From positions 1 through 64,000 of the forward strand of contig CAUSEC010000006.1 of NCBI GenBank assembly GCA_963530515.1: a stretch of DNA of 64,000 nucleotides. Reading direction: 5' to 3'. The stretch is from CBFFRJ01 sp963530515. GTDB lineage: Bacteria; Pseudomonadota; Gammaproteobacteria; Enterobacterales; Enterobacteriaceae. The position numbers and the translations under genes are program-made. A model generated the notes under the pieces. It was not told where the DNA came from. It saw nothing but the letters and a program-made list of their open reading frames with translations, and did no database searches. The number at the start of each line of letters is the position of its first letter. Position 1 is the first letter of the stretch. Of the stretch, positions 16,708-24,608 are shown piece by piece.

Positions 16708-18272
16708 CAGGGGGCCACAACCTTAAGTTCTTCAAAGGGGATTTCAGAGGCGATCGGCGCAAACGGGACTGTCCCCAGGCTGGTTTTCGCCACCACCATC
16801 ATCGAGACGTAGCTGATGGGCAGGTAGACCGCTTCGTTGTGCAGACGGGTGAGAATGTCGCGGTACAGAGTCTGGCGCTGATGTTCATCAAGGGTGGTCA
16901 GCACCTCGCCAATTTCTTTATCAATAAGCGGTTTATCCGGCAGGCCGAGCTGCGCCTGGTAGTCGGCATGGGACGGCACGCGCATGGAACTCATAAACGC
17001 ATGGGGATCGTAGGGTGCGCCCCAGGTGCGGTTGAAGATCATGCTGAAGCGCCCGTCGCGCTGGCGGGCATCAATGCTGCTCTCCTCTTCACCCACCAGA
17101 GCGACATCCACGCCGATATCACGCAGGTTGGCCTGGATGATTTCGGCGATGGATTTGCTCAGCGCATCGGTGCCCACAAAGGCCAGTTCGAGGCGCAGCG
17201 GCTGGCCTGCTTTTTCACGCACGCTTTTACCGGCGGGCAGCGTCCAGCCTGCTTTGTCGAGCAGGTCACGCGCGTGCTGAGGCTCATACTGGCGCGGCAT
17301 CAGGCCAATATTGGCGTACGGAACGCTTGGGGCAAACAGGGTATCCGCCACCTTTTGCGTGCCGTACAGGGCGCTGTCGATCAGGGTTTTTTTGTCCACC
17401 GCGTAGTTAAGCGCTTCACGCACAGCCAGGTCTCTGGTCGGGGATTTGGCGGTATTGAGCGCCAGCATAATGGTTTCTACCGGGGCAGAAAGCTGGGTGC
17501 GCCATTGCGGGTTCTGACTGAAACGGGCGAAGGTGTCGAGCGGCAGCAGCCCTTCGTTGCCGTAGAGCAGGTCGATATCCCCGGTTTCAAAGGCCACGGC
17601 CCGGCTGGTGGGATCGGGGATCACTTTGATTGTTATCTTGCTGATTTGCGGCTTTTCGCCCCAGTAGTGGTCATTGCGCACCAGTACATCGTACTGGTTC
17701 AGACGCGTCTCTTTGAGCACCCACGGCCCGGTGCCGATGGGGGCTACAATGCCGTCTTTAGTTTCATGATTTTTAAACTGCGATGGGGCGATAAAGCGGA
17801 ACGGTCGCGGCAGCGCCAGCTCTTGCAGGAACGGGTAGTAGGCGCTTTTCAGGCTGATTTGCAGCTCGTACTCGCCCAGCGCCTTCACGTCGGTAATCTG
17901 GTTGGTCAGCTCAAGCCAGGCGTGACGCTGGCGGTTATCGAGCACGGCGCGGAAGTTTTCTGCCGCCGCCTGGGCGTTGAATGGCTCACCGTTGGAGAAG
18001 GTCACATCATTGCGTAGGGTGAATACCCAGGTTTTGCCATCCGCCGAGGTGGTCCAGCTTTTTGCCAGCCAGGGCTTCACGCTACCGTCGGCCTGATACT
18101 TCACCAGCGGTTCATACACCATGCTCTGGGCGAACATTTGGTTAGGGGTGTAAAGATGCGGATTGAGCGGCCCGACGTTGACCGGCCAGGCGGTGGTCAG
18201 CTCAACGGAGGCGTGAGCAACGAACGTCGCGCAGGCGAACAGCAGCGCGCAGCAAGAGCGAGAGAACGACAT
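16707..18272 (-). CDS. nikA: Periplasmic nickel-binding protein NikA
   Basis: This is the 521-residue extracytoplasmic receptor of the nickel importer (SBP family 5, oligopeptide-binding type). A Sec signal peptide (residues 1-22, ending AHA) leads into TTAWPVNVGPLNPHLYTPNQ, nearly identical to E. coli NikA. NikA binds nickel chelated by small metallophores and also serves in chemotaxis. ATG 18272 follows AGGGACA at good spacing. A longer frame to 18299 would lack a ribosome binding site. The operon start lies behind an exact NikR operator. Confidence 0.95.
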   Translation of the reverse strand: MSFSRSCCALLFACATFVAHASVELTTAWPVNVGPLNPHLYTPNQMFAQSMVYEPLVKYQADGSVKPWLAKSWTTSADGKTWVFTLRNDVTFSNGEPFNAQAAAENFRAVLDNRQRHAWLELTNQITDVKALGEYELQISLKSAYYPFLQELALPRPFRFIAPSQFKNHETKDGIVAPIGTGPWVLKETRLNQYDVLVRNDHYWGEKPQISKITIKVIPDPTSRAVAFETGDIDLLYGNEGLLPLDTFARFSQNPQWRTQLSAPVETIMLALNTAKSPTRDLAVREALNYAVDKKTLIDSALYGTQKVADTLFAPSVPYANIGLMPRQYEPQHARDLLDKAGWTLPAGKSVREKAGQPLRLELAFVGTDALSKSIAEIIQANLRDIGVDVALVGEEESSIDARQRDGRFSMIFNRTWGAPYDPHAFMSSMRVPSHADYQAQLGLPDKPLIDKEIGEVLTTLDEHQRQTLYRDILTRLHNEAVYLPISYVSMMVVAKTSLGTVPFAPIASEIPFEELKVVAP

Positions 18273-18306
18273 AAATGTCCCTGAAAAAGAAACTGCCACG
18301 AAAGGA

Positions 18307-18334
18307 GTATGACGATTCTATGCATTCATCATAC
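18307..18334. promoter_or_regulatory. NikR operator of nikABCDER
   Basis: GTATGA-N16-TCATAC is an exact match to the known NikR operator (two half-sites, 16-bp spacer). It lies 35 bp upstream of the nikA ATG. Ni-NikR bound here should block the nik promoter when nickel is sufficient. Confidence 0.95.
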
Positions 18335-18462
18335 GAATACGGTGCGCGGGATCAAAAACCACATAGAAAAACCCCATAGATTGGAAGGAATATTTTTACC
18401 ACTGAAATTCCCGCTGGTTTCGCCAGTGACCAGGCGGTTAGCATAGGCGTTTGAGGATTTTC

Positions 18463-19197
18463 ATGGAGCAGTGTATGACTCTGAAGGTACTGGCGGCAGG
18501 CAGCCTGAAACGCGCGTTTGTGCCGCTGCTGGCGCGCTTTAGCGAAGAGACCGGCATTCACGTAGAAACCGGTTTTGGCCCGGCAGGATTACTGCGTGAA
18601 CATATTGAAGCCGGAGAACCCTGTTCGCTGTTTGCCTCTGCTAATACGGCGCATCCGCAGGCACTGCTGGCCGCCGGACGCGCGCAGGCTGTCCACTCCT
18701 TCGCCGGTAACCGCCTCAATCTCACCGCCCGGCGCACGGCGCAAACCGAAGCGGACGACTGGCTGGCGCTGCTCAGCAACCCCGCATTGAAACTTGGAAC
18801 CTCCACGCCCGGCTGCGACCCGTCCGGTGATTACACCTGGCAGCTTTTTGACACCATCGAGCGGGCGCGACCAGGGCTTGGGGAGGCGTTAAAACAGCGG
18901 GCAAACAAACTGGTGGGCGGGCGCGATACGCTGAGCGTCCCGGCAGGGGAAATCGCCAGCGCGTGGCTGATTCGTCAGGGATTTGCGGATGTGTTTATTG
19001 GCTACCGGCACTACGCGCTGGCACTTGGTGAACAGCCCGACCTGAGGGCCGTGGAGATCCCCGCCGGGTGGAACATTCATTGTGAATATCAAATGGCCCT
19101 GCTTGACGATGCGCTGGCGACCCAGCGGCTGGCACAGTTTATCCTGGGCGCGCAGGGGCAGCGGTTTTTGCAAGATGCCGGGTTTTTAGCGGTGTAG
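18463..19197 (+). CDS. Orphan ModA-like substrate-binding protein without signal peptide
   Basis: The protein is about 244 residues and has the type 2 periplasmic-binding fold of molybdate/oxyanion-binding proteins. It begins directly with the first strand of that fold (LKVLAAGSLKRAFVPLLARF) and later shows LFASANTAHPQALL and KLGTSTPGCDPSGDY. No signal peptide precedes it, and no ModB/ModC genes adjoin, so it may be a cytosolic sensor, carrier or regulator-like protein rather than a transporter subunit. The oxyanion assignment is by family only. ATG 18463 follows TTGAGG; ATG 18475 is also possible. It is divergent from nikA. Confidence 0.7.
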   Translation: MEQCMTLKVLAAGSLKRAFVPLLARFSEETGIHVETGFGPAGLLREHIEAGEPCSLFASANTAHPQALLAAGRAQAVHSFAGNRLNLTARRTAQTEADDWLALLSNPALKLGTSTPGCDPSGDYTWQLFDTIERARPGLGEALKQRANKLVGGRDTLSVPAGEIASAWLIRQGFADVFIGYRHYALALGEQPDLRAVEIPAGWNIHCEYQMALLDDALATQRLAQFILGAQGQRFLQDAGFLAV

Positions 19198-19210
19198 TGC
19201 TTGATGTTTG

Positions 19211-19264
19211 TATACCCACCATAACCACCAAGTCTTTGACGGTGGTGGTTATGGTGGGTATAAT
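19211..19264 (+). promoter_or_regulatory. hicAB promoter inside a perfect 20-bp-arm inverted repeat
   Basis: The arms at 19211-19230 and 19243-19262 are perfectly complementary over 20 bp around a 12-nt centre. A near-consensus sigma-70 promoter lies within: -35 TTGACG (19236-19241), 17-bp spacer, -10 TATAAT (19259-19264). The right arm covers the spacer and most of the -10. HicB has a ribbon-helix-helix domain, so this is almost surely the autoregulatory operator. Confidence 0.8.
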
Positions 19265-19303
19265 CCTTTTCGAGTTGATGAAAAGGAGGACATGAGTGGA
19301 TAA

Positions 19304-19477
19304 ATGACGAGCAAAGAGTTGATGAAGCAACTGACAGGACGCGGTTGGGTTTTAGACCGGGTGAAAGGAAGCCACCATACGTTCGTCAAAGAGGGGGTAC
19401 CTTACGTTATCACCGTACCTCACCCTGAAAAGGATATTGCAGCAGGGACTCTGCATAAGATATTGAAACAAATGTAA
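19304..19477 (+). CDS. hicA: HicA mRNA interferase toxin
   Basis: The 57-residue protein has the HicA double-stranded-RNA-binding-like fold with the catalytic-His motif KGSHHTF (residues 23-29) and the family ending VPHPEKDIAAGTLHKILKQ. HicA toxins cleave mRNAs and tmRNA until neutralised by HicB. In-frame TAA directly precedes ATG 19304. AGGAGG (19284-19289) is 14 nt away and better placed for a four-codon mini-frame (ATG 19292, MSG, TAA) that ends exactly where hicA begins. hicA translation may therefore be coupled to that mini-frame. hicB follows 50 bp downstream. Confidence 0.9.
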   Translation: MTSKELMKQLTGRGWVLDRVKGSHHTFVKEGVPYVITVPHPEKDIAAGTLHKILKQM

Positions 19478-19484
19478 TTCGGGT

Positions 19485-19500
19485 GGCACCTCATGGTGCC
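19485..19500 (+). promoter_or_regulatory. Hairpin between hicA and hicB
   Basis: GGCACC and GGTGCC form a 6-bp stem around TCAT in the 50-bp gap. It could protect the toxin 3' end or tune the ratio of hicA to hicB mRNA. No T-tract follows, so it is not a terminator. Confidence 0.4.
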
Positions 19501-19527
19501 CCTGCAATCTAAACTGAGGATGACAGC

Positions 19528-19935
19528 ATGAAATTTCCGATCTATCTGCATCAAGCTGATAGCGGCAGTTTCTCCGGGTTTGTACCGGATATCACTGGCT
19601 GCTATTTTGCTGGTGAAACCATTGATAATGCCATTGCCGATGCATACGGCGCTATTGATGCGCATCTGGATTATGTCACTGAAAAAGGCCATCCCGTACC
19701 AGAAGCGCAGGATATCTCAACGCATATGGGCGACGAAGATTGTCAGGGCGGTATATGGGCTTATGTCGATATCGATCTGAGCAAATATGACGGTAGGGCA
19801 GTCAAACTGAATATCACGTTACCGCAGAATTTATTAGCAAAAATAGATGCATACGTTGAGTTGCACAAAGAATACAGTTCACGCAGCGGATTTTTAGCGG
19901 ATCTTGCGCGCCGCGAGCTGCAAAAAAGCGCCTGA
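19528..19935 (+). CDS. hicB: HicB antitoxin
   Basis: The 135-residue antitoxin has two parts. The N-terminal partial RNase-H-like domain (MKFPIYLHQADSGSFSGFVP, then DITGCYFAGETIDNAIADAY) binds and blocks HicA. The C-terminal ribbon-helix-helix (VKLNITLPQNLLAKIDAYVE, then SRSGFLADLARREL) binds the hicAB operator. Order and spacing are typical for hicAB. A terminator follows 40 bp downstream, so the pair is a self-contained module. Confidence 0.92.
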   Translation: MKFPIYLHQADSGSFSGFVPDITGCYFAGETIDNAIADAYGAIDAHLDYVTEKGHPVPEAQDISTHMGDEDCQGGIWAYVDIDLSKYDGRAVKLNITLPQNLLAKIDAYVELHKEYSSRSGFLADLARRELQKSA

Positions 19936-19976
19936 TATCTGTTGCTCCAAACCACCATTCATCAACTCTCTCCCCG

Positions 19977-20002
19977 GCCCGCCTTTACTGGCGGGCTTTT
20001 TA
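19977..20002 (+). terminator. Terminator of hicAB
   Basis: GCCCGCC and GGCGGGC form a 7-bp stem (19977-19996) with a TTTACT loop, followed by TTTTTATT. Confidence 0.85.
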
Positions 20003-20049
20003 TTCCGGCAAAGTAAGCACATAGCAGCAATAGCCCATCCTGGTGCAGA

Positions 20050-20802
20050 TTAACGGCGGATGTCGAATAGCGGTGCCAGCACCGGGCAGGGGTAATTGGT
20101 AATCTCGAGTTTACGCACTGCCATGCCATAGGCACGTTGCAGGCTCTCTTGCGTCAGTAGGGCGTGGGTTTCCCCTGCCAGCCACTGGTTATCTGGCAAC
20201 AGCAGCAGCGTATGGTTAGCGACCTGCAGCGCATGCGTCGGGTCATGAGTAGTGAAAATCACACTGCGCGACTGGCGATGGGCAAGGTCGCTTATCAGTT
20301 GCAGCACCACCTGCTGGTTGGACAGATCCAGCGCCGAGCAGGGCTCATCGAGCAGAATGTTTTGATTACCGCTGACCAGCGCGCGGGCAATCATCACCAG
20401 TTGTTGTTGCCCGCCGGAGAGGTTGCGAAACGGTGCCTGTGCTAAATGGGAGATGTTTAACTGAGCAAGTGCTTCATCGACGCGGGTTTCATCTTCTGCA
20501 GACGGCACGGCAAACAGCGACACGTGCCGCGCTCGCCCCATCAGCACCACTTCGTGCACGTTCCAGGCGAAGGCCGGGCGGAAGGACTGCGGCACGATGC
20601 CAATCCCCCCTTCGATAGAAAACGTCCCCGAAAGCGGCGGCAAAACGCCGGTCAGGGTATCGAGCAAGGTACTTTTCCCCCGCCCGTTTGCGCCCAGTAC
20701 CGCCCAGACATCTCCCGGCTGGCAGTGAAAGCTGAGTGGCGCAAACAGCGGTGTGGTGTGCCCATAGAGCAGGTTGTTCACGGTTAACGAAGCGGCGGTC
20801 AT
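20050..20802 (-). CDS. ABC importer ATPase, MolC-like (molybdate/tungstate or metal chelate)
   Basis: The 250-residue ATPase has Walker A (LGANGRGKSTLLDTL), signature LSGGQQQLVMIARAL, Walker B (NILLDEPCSALD) and FTTHD. It belongs to the type II (BtuCD/FecCDE) importer class. The stretches GIGIVPQSF, VVLMGRARHVSLFA and ANHTLLLLPD closely follow Haemophilus influenzae HI1470 (MolC) as I remember it, which favours molybdate/tungstate. ATG 20802 overlaps the permease stop by 4 bp; the longer upstream frame is a shadow of the permease. It is last in a binding protein - permease - ATPase operon. Confidence 0.75.
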   Translation of the reverse strand: MTAASLTVNNLLYGHTTPLFAPLSFHCQPGDVWAVLGANGRGKSTLLDTLTGVLPPLSGTFSIEGGIGIVPQSFRPAFAWNVHEVVLMGRARHVSLFAVPSAEDETRVDEALAQLNISHLAQAPFRNLSGGQQQLVMIARALVSGNQNILLDEPCSALDLSNQQVVLQLISDLAHRQSRSVIFTTHDPTHALQVANHTLLLLPDNQWLAGETHALLTQESLQRAYGMAVRKLEITNYPCPVLAPLFDIRR

Positions 20803-21803
20803 GCGCGGCTCCTGCGGCTGTTGTGAATGAGCAGCCCGGCAAAGACCGGTGCGCCGAGCAGGGCGGTGATAATGCCAATGGGGATTTCCGCCTGGGTGAG
20901 CGTACGTGCGAGATCGTCCACCACTATCATAAAACTGCCGCCAATCCAGAAGGCCACGGGCAGCAGGCGACGGTGATCGGCTCCCACCAGCAGCCGTGCG
21001 AGATGCGGAATCACCAGCCCGACCCACGCAATACTGCCGCTCACTGCCACCTGTGACGAGACCAGAATCGCGCAGCAAACCAGCACGCTACGGCGCAGGG
21101 CATTCAGCGGGACGCCGAGGGCCAGCGCGTCTTTCTCTTCCAGCGCCAGCAGGTTGATACGCCAGCGCAGGCGCATCAACACCAGGGTGACGAGGCTCAC
21201 CGGGATGACCAGCAGGGTGACTTTGTGCCAGTTAGCGGTGGCGAAGCTGCCGAGCAGCCAGAAGACGATGTTGGGCAGCGTCTCTTCCGTATCAGCCAGA
21301 TACTGCATCAGGCTCACCAGGGCGGCAAAAAAACCGCTCATGATGATGCCGGAGAGGATCAGCACCAGGGTGTTTTCTCGCCCCTGCAACGCGGCAATCA
21401 TCCAGACTAAAATCAGCGCCGCGAGGCCAAAGCTGAAGGTGGAGGCAATCATAAAAATCGGGCTAAAGCCCAGCAGGATCGCCAGCGTGCCGCCAAAGGC
21501 CGAGCCGGACGTCACACCGATGATGTGCGGGTCGACCAGCGGGTTTTGAAACACGCCCTGCAACACGGCACCGCACAGGCCAAGGGCACCGCCCGCCAGC
21601 AGCGCCATCAGAATGCGGGGCAGACGTACCGACCAGACAATTTGCCCGGCAGCACCTTCGTGCGAGGAGGCGTGCAGCAGCTGAGTTACGACCTCACCCA
21701 CGCTCAGCCGATACTGGCCGAGGCATAGAGAGCCCACGACCAGGAGCAGCGTCAGCACAATCAGACTGCTGTGCAGTAGCCGATAGCGACTACGGTTTAG
21801 CAT
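20799..21803 (-). CDS. ABC importer permease, FecCD/BtuC family (MolB-like)
   Basis: This 334-residue inner-membrane protein has about ten helices of the BtuC/FecCD fold. Family motifs include RLPRILMALLAGGALGLCGAV near residue 60 and GSIAWVGLVIPHLARLLVGADH (in two parts) near residue 260. It forms the channel dimer of the type II importer. ATG 21803 (MLNRSRYRLL) gives the usual length and overlaps the binding-protein end by 14 bp. Whether the cargo is a ferric chelate, cobalamin-like molecule or an oxyanion cannot be told from the permease alone. Confidence 0.85.
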   Translation of the reverse strand: MLNRSRYRLLHSSLIVLTLLLVVGSLCLGQYRLSVGEVVTQLLHASSHEGAAGQIVWSVRLPRILMALLAGGALGLCGAVLQGVFQNPLVDPHIIGVTSGSAFGGTLAILLGFSPIFMIASTFSFGLAALILVWMIAALQGRENTLVLILSGIIMSGFFAALVSLMQYLADTEETLPNIVFWLLGSFATANWHKVTLLVIPVSLVTLVLMRLRWRINLLALEEKDALALGVPLNALRRSVLVCCAILVSSQVAVSGSIAWVGLVIPHLARLLVGADHRRLLPVAFWIGGSFMIVVDDLARTLTQAEIPIGIITALLGAPVFAGLLIHNSRRSRA

Positions 21804-22860
21804 CCGCTTTCCAGTCGGTGCGGTAGAAGCGTTGGTAGTAATCCTGCGCCTGGGCATCTACGTCGACATTTTTGTACTGCGCCGGGTAGAGCTTTTTCGC
21901 CATCCACAGTTCGCCAATGGCCAGCGCTTCCGGCATCGGGTAGCCCCAGGCCTTGGCGTATTCCGGCATCAGCCAGACGCGGTGGTTTTTCACGGCATCA
22001 ATGTTCTTCCAGTTAGGATCGCTCATGATCTCTTTGAGCACGTCCGGGTAACGATCCTGAACAAAAATCACCTGCGGATCCCACTGCAATACCTGCTCCA
22101 GTGAAACCTGCTTCGCCCCTTTGACGGTGGCGGCGGCGACGTTCATAGCCCCCGCGTGTTCCATCATCAGCCCGGTGTATTTGCCTGAGCCGTAGGTGTT
22201 CAGATCCGGGTTGGCCATGTAAACGCGCACGCGTTTTTCCGCCGGGATGTTGGCGACAGGCGCGTTGAATTTCGCACGGGCATCGAAGGTGTATTTGATT
22301 AAGGCTTCGGCCTGCTGTTTGCGATCCACCACCTCGCCAATCAGGCGAATACCTTGTTTCAGGCCGTTGTTGTAGGCGGTCTCTTCATCGGCCATGGTCG
22401 GGTTCATTTTGTTTTTCTCACCGGCCGCGTCTTCTCGCAGGGAGACTGCCACCACCGGTACGCCCGCGTTTTCAATTTGTTGAATCATGTCTGCCGGCGC
22501 GTAGTTGGCGATAAACACCACCTGAGGATGCAGCGCCAGCAGGCTTTCAATGTTGACCTGGGTGAGATCGCCCGGTGTCGCCAGTTTTTCGATGCCTGGC
22601 ATAAAGCGGGCAAACTCTGGCCCTAACTGTTTTTTCCAGCTACTCAGCACACCGACGACATCGTCTGAGGCGTTGAGCTGGACCAGCAGATTGAGGGTCT
22701 GATGCTGTAATACCACCGCGCGGGTGACATGGTCGGGGAGGGTGACCTGGCGTCCGAGCTGGTCGGTAATCGTGCGATCCGCCTGCGCTGCGGGCAGGCT
22801 GAGCAGCGTGGTGAAGGCCAGCACCGCGCTAAGGGCAAAGCGTTTTAGATTTTTGGTCAT
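21790..22860 (-). CDS. Periplasmic binding protein, BtuF/MolA-like class
   Basis: The 356-residue protein has a Sec signal peptide (residues 1-27, LLSLPAAQA) and a class III periplasmic-binding fold with a rigid helix. The N-terminal lobe starts TITDQLGRQVTLPDHVTRAV. The C-terminal lobe is longer than in ferric-siderophore receptors. It is first in the operon, as in H. influenzae molA-molB-molC. The substrate is inferred as molybdate/tungstate from the MolC-like ATPase and an upstream ModE-like site; a metal chelate is the main alternative. ATG 22860 starts the signal peptide; the frame upstream is open but not protein-like. Confidence 0.75.
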   Translation of the reverse strand: MTKNLKRFALSAVLAFTTLLSLPAAQADRTITDQLGRQVTLPDHVTRAVVLQHQTLNLLVQLNASDDVVGVLSSWKKQLGPEFARFMPGIEKLATPGDLTQVNIESLLALHPQVVFIANYAPADMIQQIENAGVPVVAVSLREDAAGEKNKMNPTMADEETAYNNGLKQGIRLIGEVVDRKQQAEALIKYTFDARAKFNAPVANIPAEKRVRVYMANPDLNTYGSGKYTGLMMEHAGAMNVAAATVKGAKQVSLEQVLQWDPQVIFVQDRYPDVLKEIMSDPNWKNIDAVKNHRVWLMPEYAKAWGYPMPEALAIGELWMAKKLYPAQYKNVDVDAQAQDYYQRFYRTDWKADAKP

Positions 22861-22891
22861 GGTTATCGCTCTAAGATGAAAGGAGAAAAAG

Positions 22892-22915
22892 CGATATATA
22901 TTAGAGTATACAGCG
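22892..22915. promoter_or_regulatory. ModE-like operator upstream of the MolA-like gene
   Basis: CGATATAT (22892-22899) and ATACAGCG (22908-22915) flank an 8-bp spacer. Read on the minus strand, this matches the ModE consensus CGTTATAT-N8-ATATAACG at about 13 of 16 positions, including the purine preference in the spacer. It lies 32 bp upstream of the start codon. The consensus is from memory. Confidence 0.5.
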
Positions 22916-23014
22916 TGGGGGCATGTAAACGCTTGTCGGATAAATACTCCTTTATTGTTGGGAGGAGGACACCGGTCAGCCGTCAACGCCTCATCAATTT
23001 TCAGCCGGACATTT

Positions 23015-23052
23015 CCCCTCACCCCGGCCCTCTCCCCTAAGGGGCGAGGGAG
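23015..23052. repeat. GC-rich palindromic repeat (CCCTCTCCC type)
   Basis: This is one unit of the CCCTCACCCCGGCCCTCTCCC family with the CCCC/GGGG hairpin, in the gap between the MolA-like gene and the padR-like gene. Confidence 0.75.
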
Positions 23053-23091
23053 AACAGCGTGCCGGTTTTACACATGTGCATGCTGTCTTTT

Positions 23092-23124
23092 GTAGGCCGG
23101 ATAAGGCGTCAGCCGCCATCCGGC
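23092..23124. repeat. REP element (E. coli type)
   Basis: GTAGGCCGGATAAGGCGT followed by CAGCCGCCATCCGGC is the classical REP palindrome of enterobacteria. It lies just downstream of the LysR gene end at 23139. Confidence 0.9.
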
Positions 23125-23138
23125 AAAAATCGGGCAAG

Positions 23139-24002
23139 CTACTGCCCCTTAAACAACTGCAACAGCGTATCCACCTGCTCATCAAGCGGCATCAAATCCT
23201 TTTTCACAATCAAATGCAGCGGCGTGGCGCGGCGGGAACCGTGGCTAAGCGGCAGGATTTTCAGCACGCCGCTGGCAAGCAGTGGCGCAATACGCTCTTC
23301 CGGCAGCCAACCGTAGCCGACCTGGTACTGCACCGCTTCAACGGCAGCGTCGATGGTGGAAAAGGTCCAGGATTCTCCGCTTTCATTCAGCGGCTGGCGG
23401 TTTTCCCGGTCAGCAATACGAATCAGCGGCCAGGCCGCGAGGGTTTCATCACTAACCTGTTCGTCTGCGCTGAGCGGGTGATCCCGGTGGGCAACGGCGA
23501 CAAAGTCGATGTTCATCAGCCATTCACCACGCCCGGTCATGTCCTGTCGGCGGGTCAGCACCATCACGTCCGCTTCTGCGTGGGCAGGGCGCTCTGCCGA
23601 GGCGTTCTCTAACACTTCCGTCAGATGTACCTGGGTCTGGGGGTAGCGCTGCTGGAACTGGCGCAGGATGGCAAACAGGCGCGAGCGGGGGAAAATGCTG
23701 TCTACGACCAGGTCCAGTCGCGTGCGCTGACCGTTGCGCAGCGTGGCCGCCCGGGTTTCGACATAGTCGAAAGCCTTCAGCAGCGGCTTAACCTGATTAA
23801 GCAGCAGTTCGCCGGAAGGGGTGAGTACCGCGCGCCTGCCTTCCTGCACCAGTAATGCCACACCCAGACGCTCCTGTAGCAGCGCCAGGTTGTAGCTGAC
23901 GGACGACTGACTGCGATGCGTCTCTTCGGCGGCTTTCGCAAAGCTGCCCAGCTCCACCACTTTTTGCAGCAGCGTCCATTGTTCCAGCGTCGTCTTGTGC
24001 AT
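23139..24002 (-). CDS. LysR-family regulator of phenolic acid decarboxylase
   Basis: The 287-residue protein has an N-terminal LysR helix-turn-helix (WTLLQKVVELGSFAKAAEET, then HRSQSSVSYNLALLQ) and a substrate-binding domain. It is divergent from the decarboxylase gene across 99 bp that hold a 9-bp inverted repeat. It most likely senses hydroxycinnamic acids and activates the decarboxylase. The function is inferred from position. A REP element lies downstream of its end. Confidence 0.85.
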   Translation of the reverse strand: MHKTTLEQWTLLQKVVELGSFAKAAEETHRSQSSVSYNLALLQERLGVALLVQEGRRAVLTPSGELLLNQVKPLLKAFDYVETRAATLRNGQRTRLDLVVDSIFPRSRLFAILRQFQQRYPQTQVHLTEVLENASAERPAHAEADVMVLTRRQDMTGRGEWLMNIDFVAVAHRDHPLSADEQVSDETLAAWPLIRIADRENRQPLNESGESWTFSTIDAAVEAVQYQVGYGWLPEERIAPLLASGVLKILPLSHGSRRATPLHLIVKKDLMPLDEQVDTLLQLFKGQ

Positions 24003-24017
24003 AACTCATCTAAAAAG

Positions 24018-24054
24018 TGAATGAATGTGATTCAAACATAGCGTTATTCATTCA
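24018..24054. promoter_or_regulatory. 9-bp inverted repeat between the LysR gene and pad
   Basis: TGAATGAAT (24018-24026) and ATTCATTCA (24046-24054) are perfect inverted copies separated by 19 bp, in the middle of the divergent region. They are a plausible binding site for the adjacent LysR regulator. Confidence 0.6.
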
Positions 24055-24101
24055 TTTTTTGAAGCAGTACGATCTGTTCATCGATTAAGAGGAGAACAGA
24101 A

Positions 24102-24608
24102 ATGAGCAACTTTGATAAACATGACCTGAGCGGTTTCGTCGGCAAACATGTGGTCTACACCTACGATAATGGCTGGAACTACGAAATTTATGTCAAAAAT
24201 GACACCACGCTGGACTACCGCATCCACAGCGGCATCGTGGCAAATCGTTGGGTGAAAAATCAGCAGGCGTATATCGTGCGCGTTGGCGAGAGCATTTATA
24301 AAATTTCCTGGACGGAGCCGACCGGGACTGACGTGAGTTTGATTGTGAACCTGGGCGATCGCCTGTTCCACGGCACGATCTTCTTCCCGCGTTGGGTGAT
24401 CAACAACCCGGAAAAAACCGTTTGCTTCCAGAACGATCATATTCCGCTGATGGAATCTTACCGTGCGGCTGGCCCGGCTTATCCGACCGAAGTGATCGAT
24501 GAATTTGCCACCATCACCTATGTGCACGACTGTGGCGCAGACAACGACAGTGTCATTGCCTGCGCCGCCAGTGAACTGCCGGCAGATTTCCCGCACAACC
24601 TGCGTTAA
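24102..24608 (+). CDS. padC: Phenolic acid decarboxylase
   Basis: The 168-residue cytosolic enzyme converts p-coumaric, ferulic and caffeic acids to 4-vinyl derivatives without a cofactor. Conserved elements of the beta-barrel family are present: GKHVVYTYDNGWNYEIYVKN (residues 14-33), LDYRIHSGIVANRWV, YKISWTEPTGTDVSL, IFFPRWV and CFQNDHIPLM. These include the Tyr, Arg and Glu residues of the active site. The start has AGAGGAGA upstream. It is monocistronic and controlled by the divergent LysR gene. It detoxifies plant-derived phenolic acids. Confidence 0.95.
   Translation: MSNFDKHDLSGFVGKHVVYTYDNGWNYEIYVKNDTTLDYRIHSGIVANRWVKNQQAYIVRVGESIYKISWTEPTGTDVSLIVNLGDRLFHGTIFFPRWVINNPEKTVCFQNDHIPLMESYRAAGPAYPTEVIDEFATITYVHDCGADNDSVIACAASELPADFPHNLR

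Noticed and set aside
16206..18017. A 603-codon plus-strand open frame
   Set aside because: It lies antisense to nikB and nikA, whose products match known proteins along their full length. High G+C keeps the opposite strand free of stops; the translation shows no domain.
18340..18360. FNR site upstream of nikA
   Set aside because: On the minus strand TTGAT is present but the second half-site (ATCAA at 4-bp spacing) is not, so only a half-match exists. E. coli nik is FNR-activated, but the sequence here does not show it.
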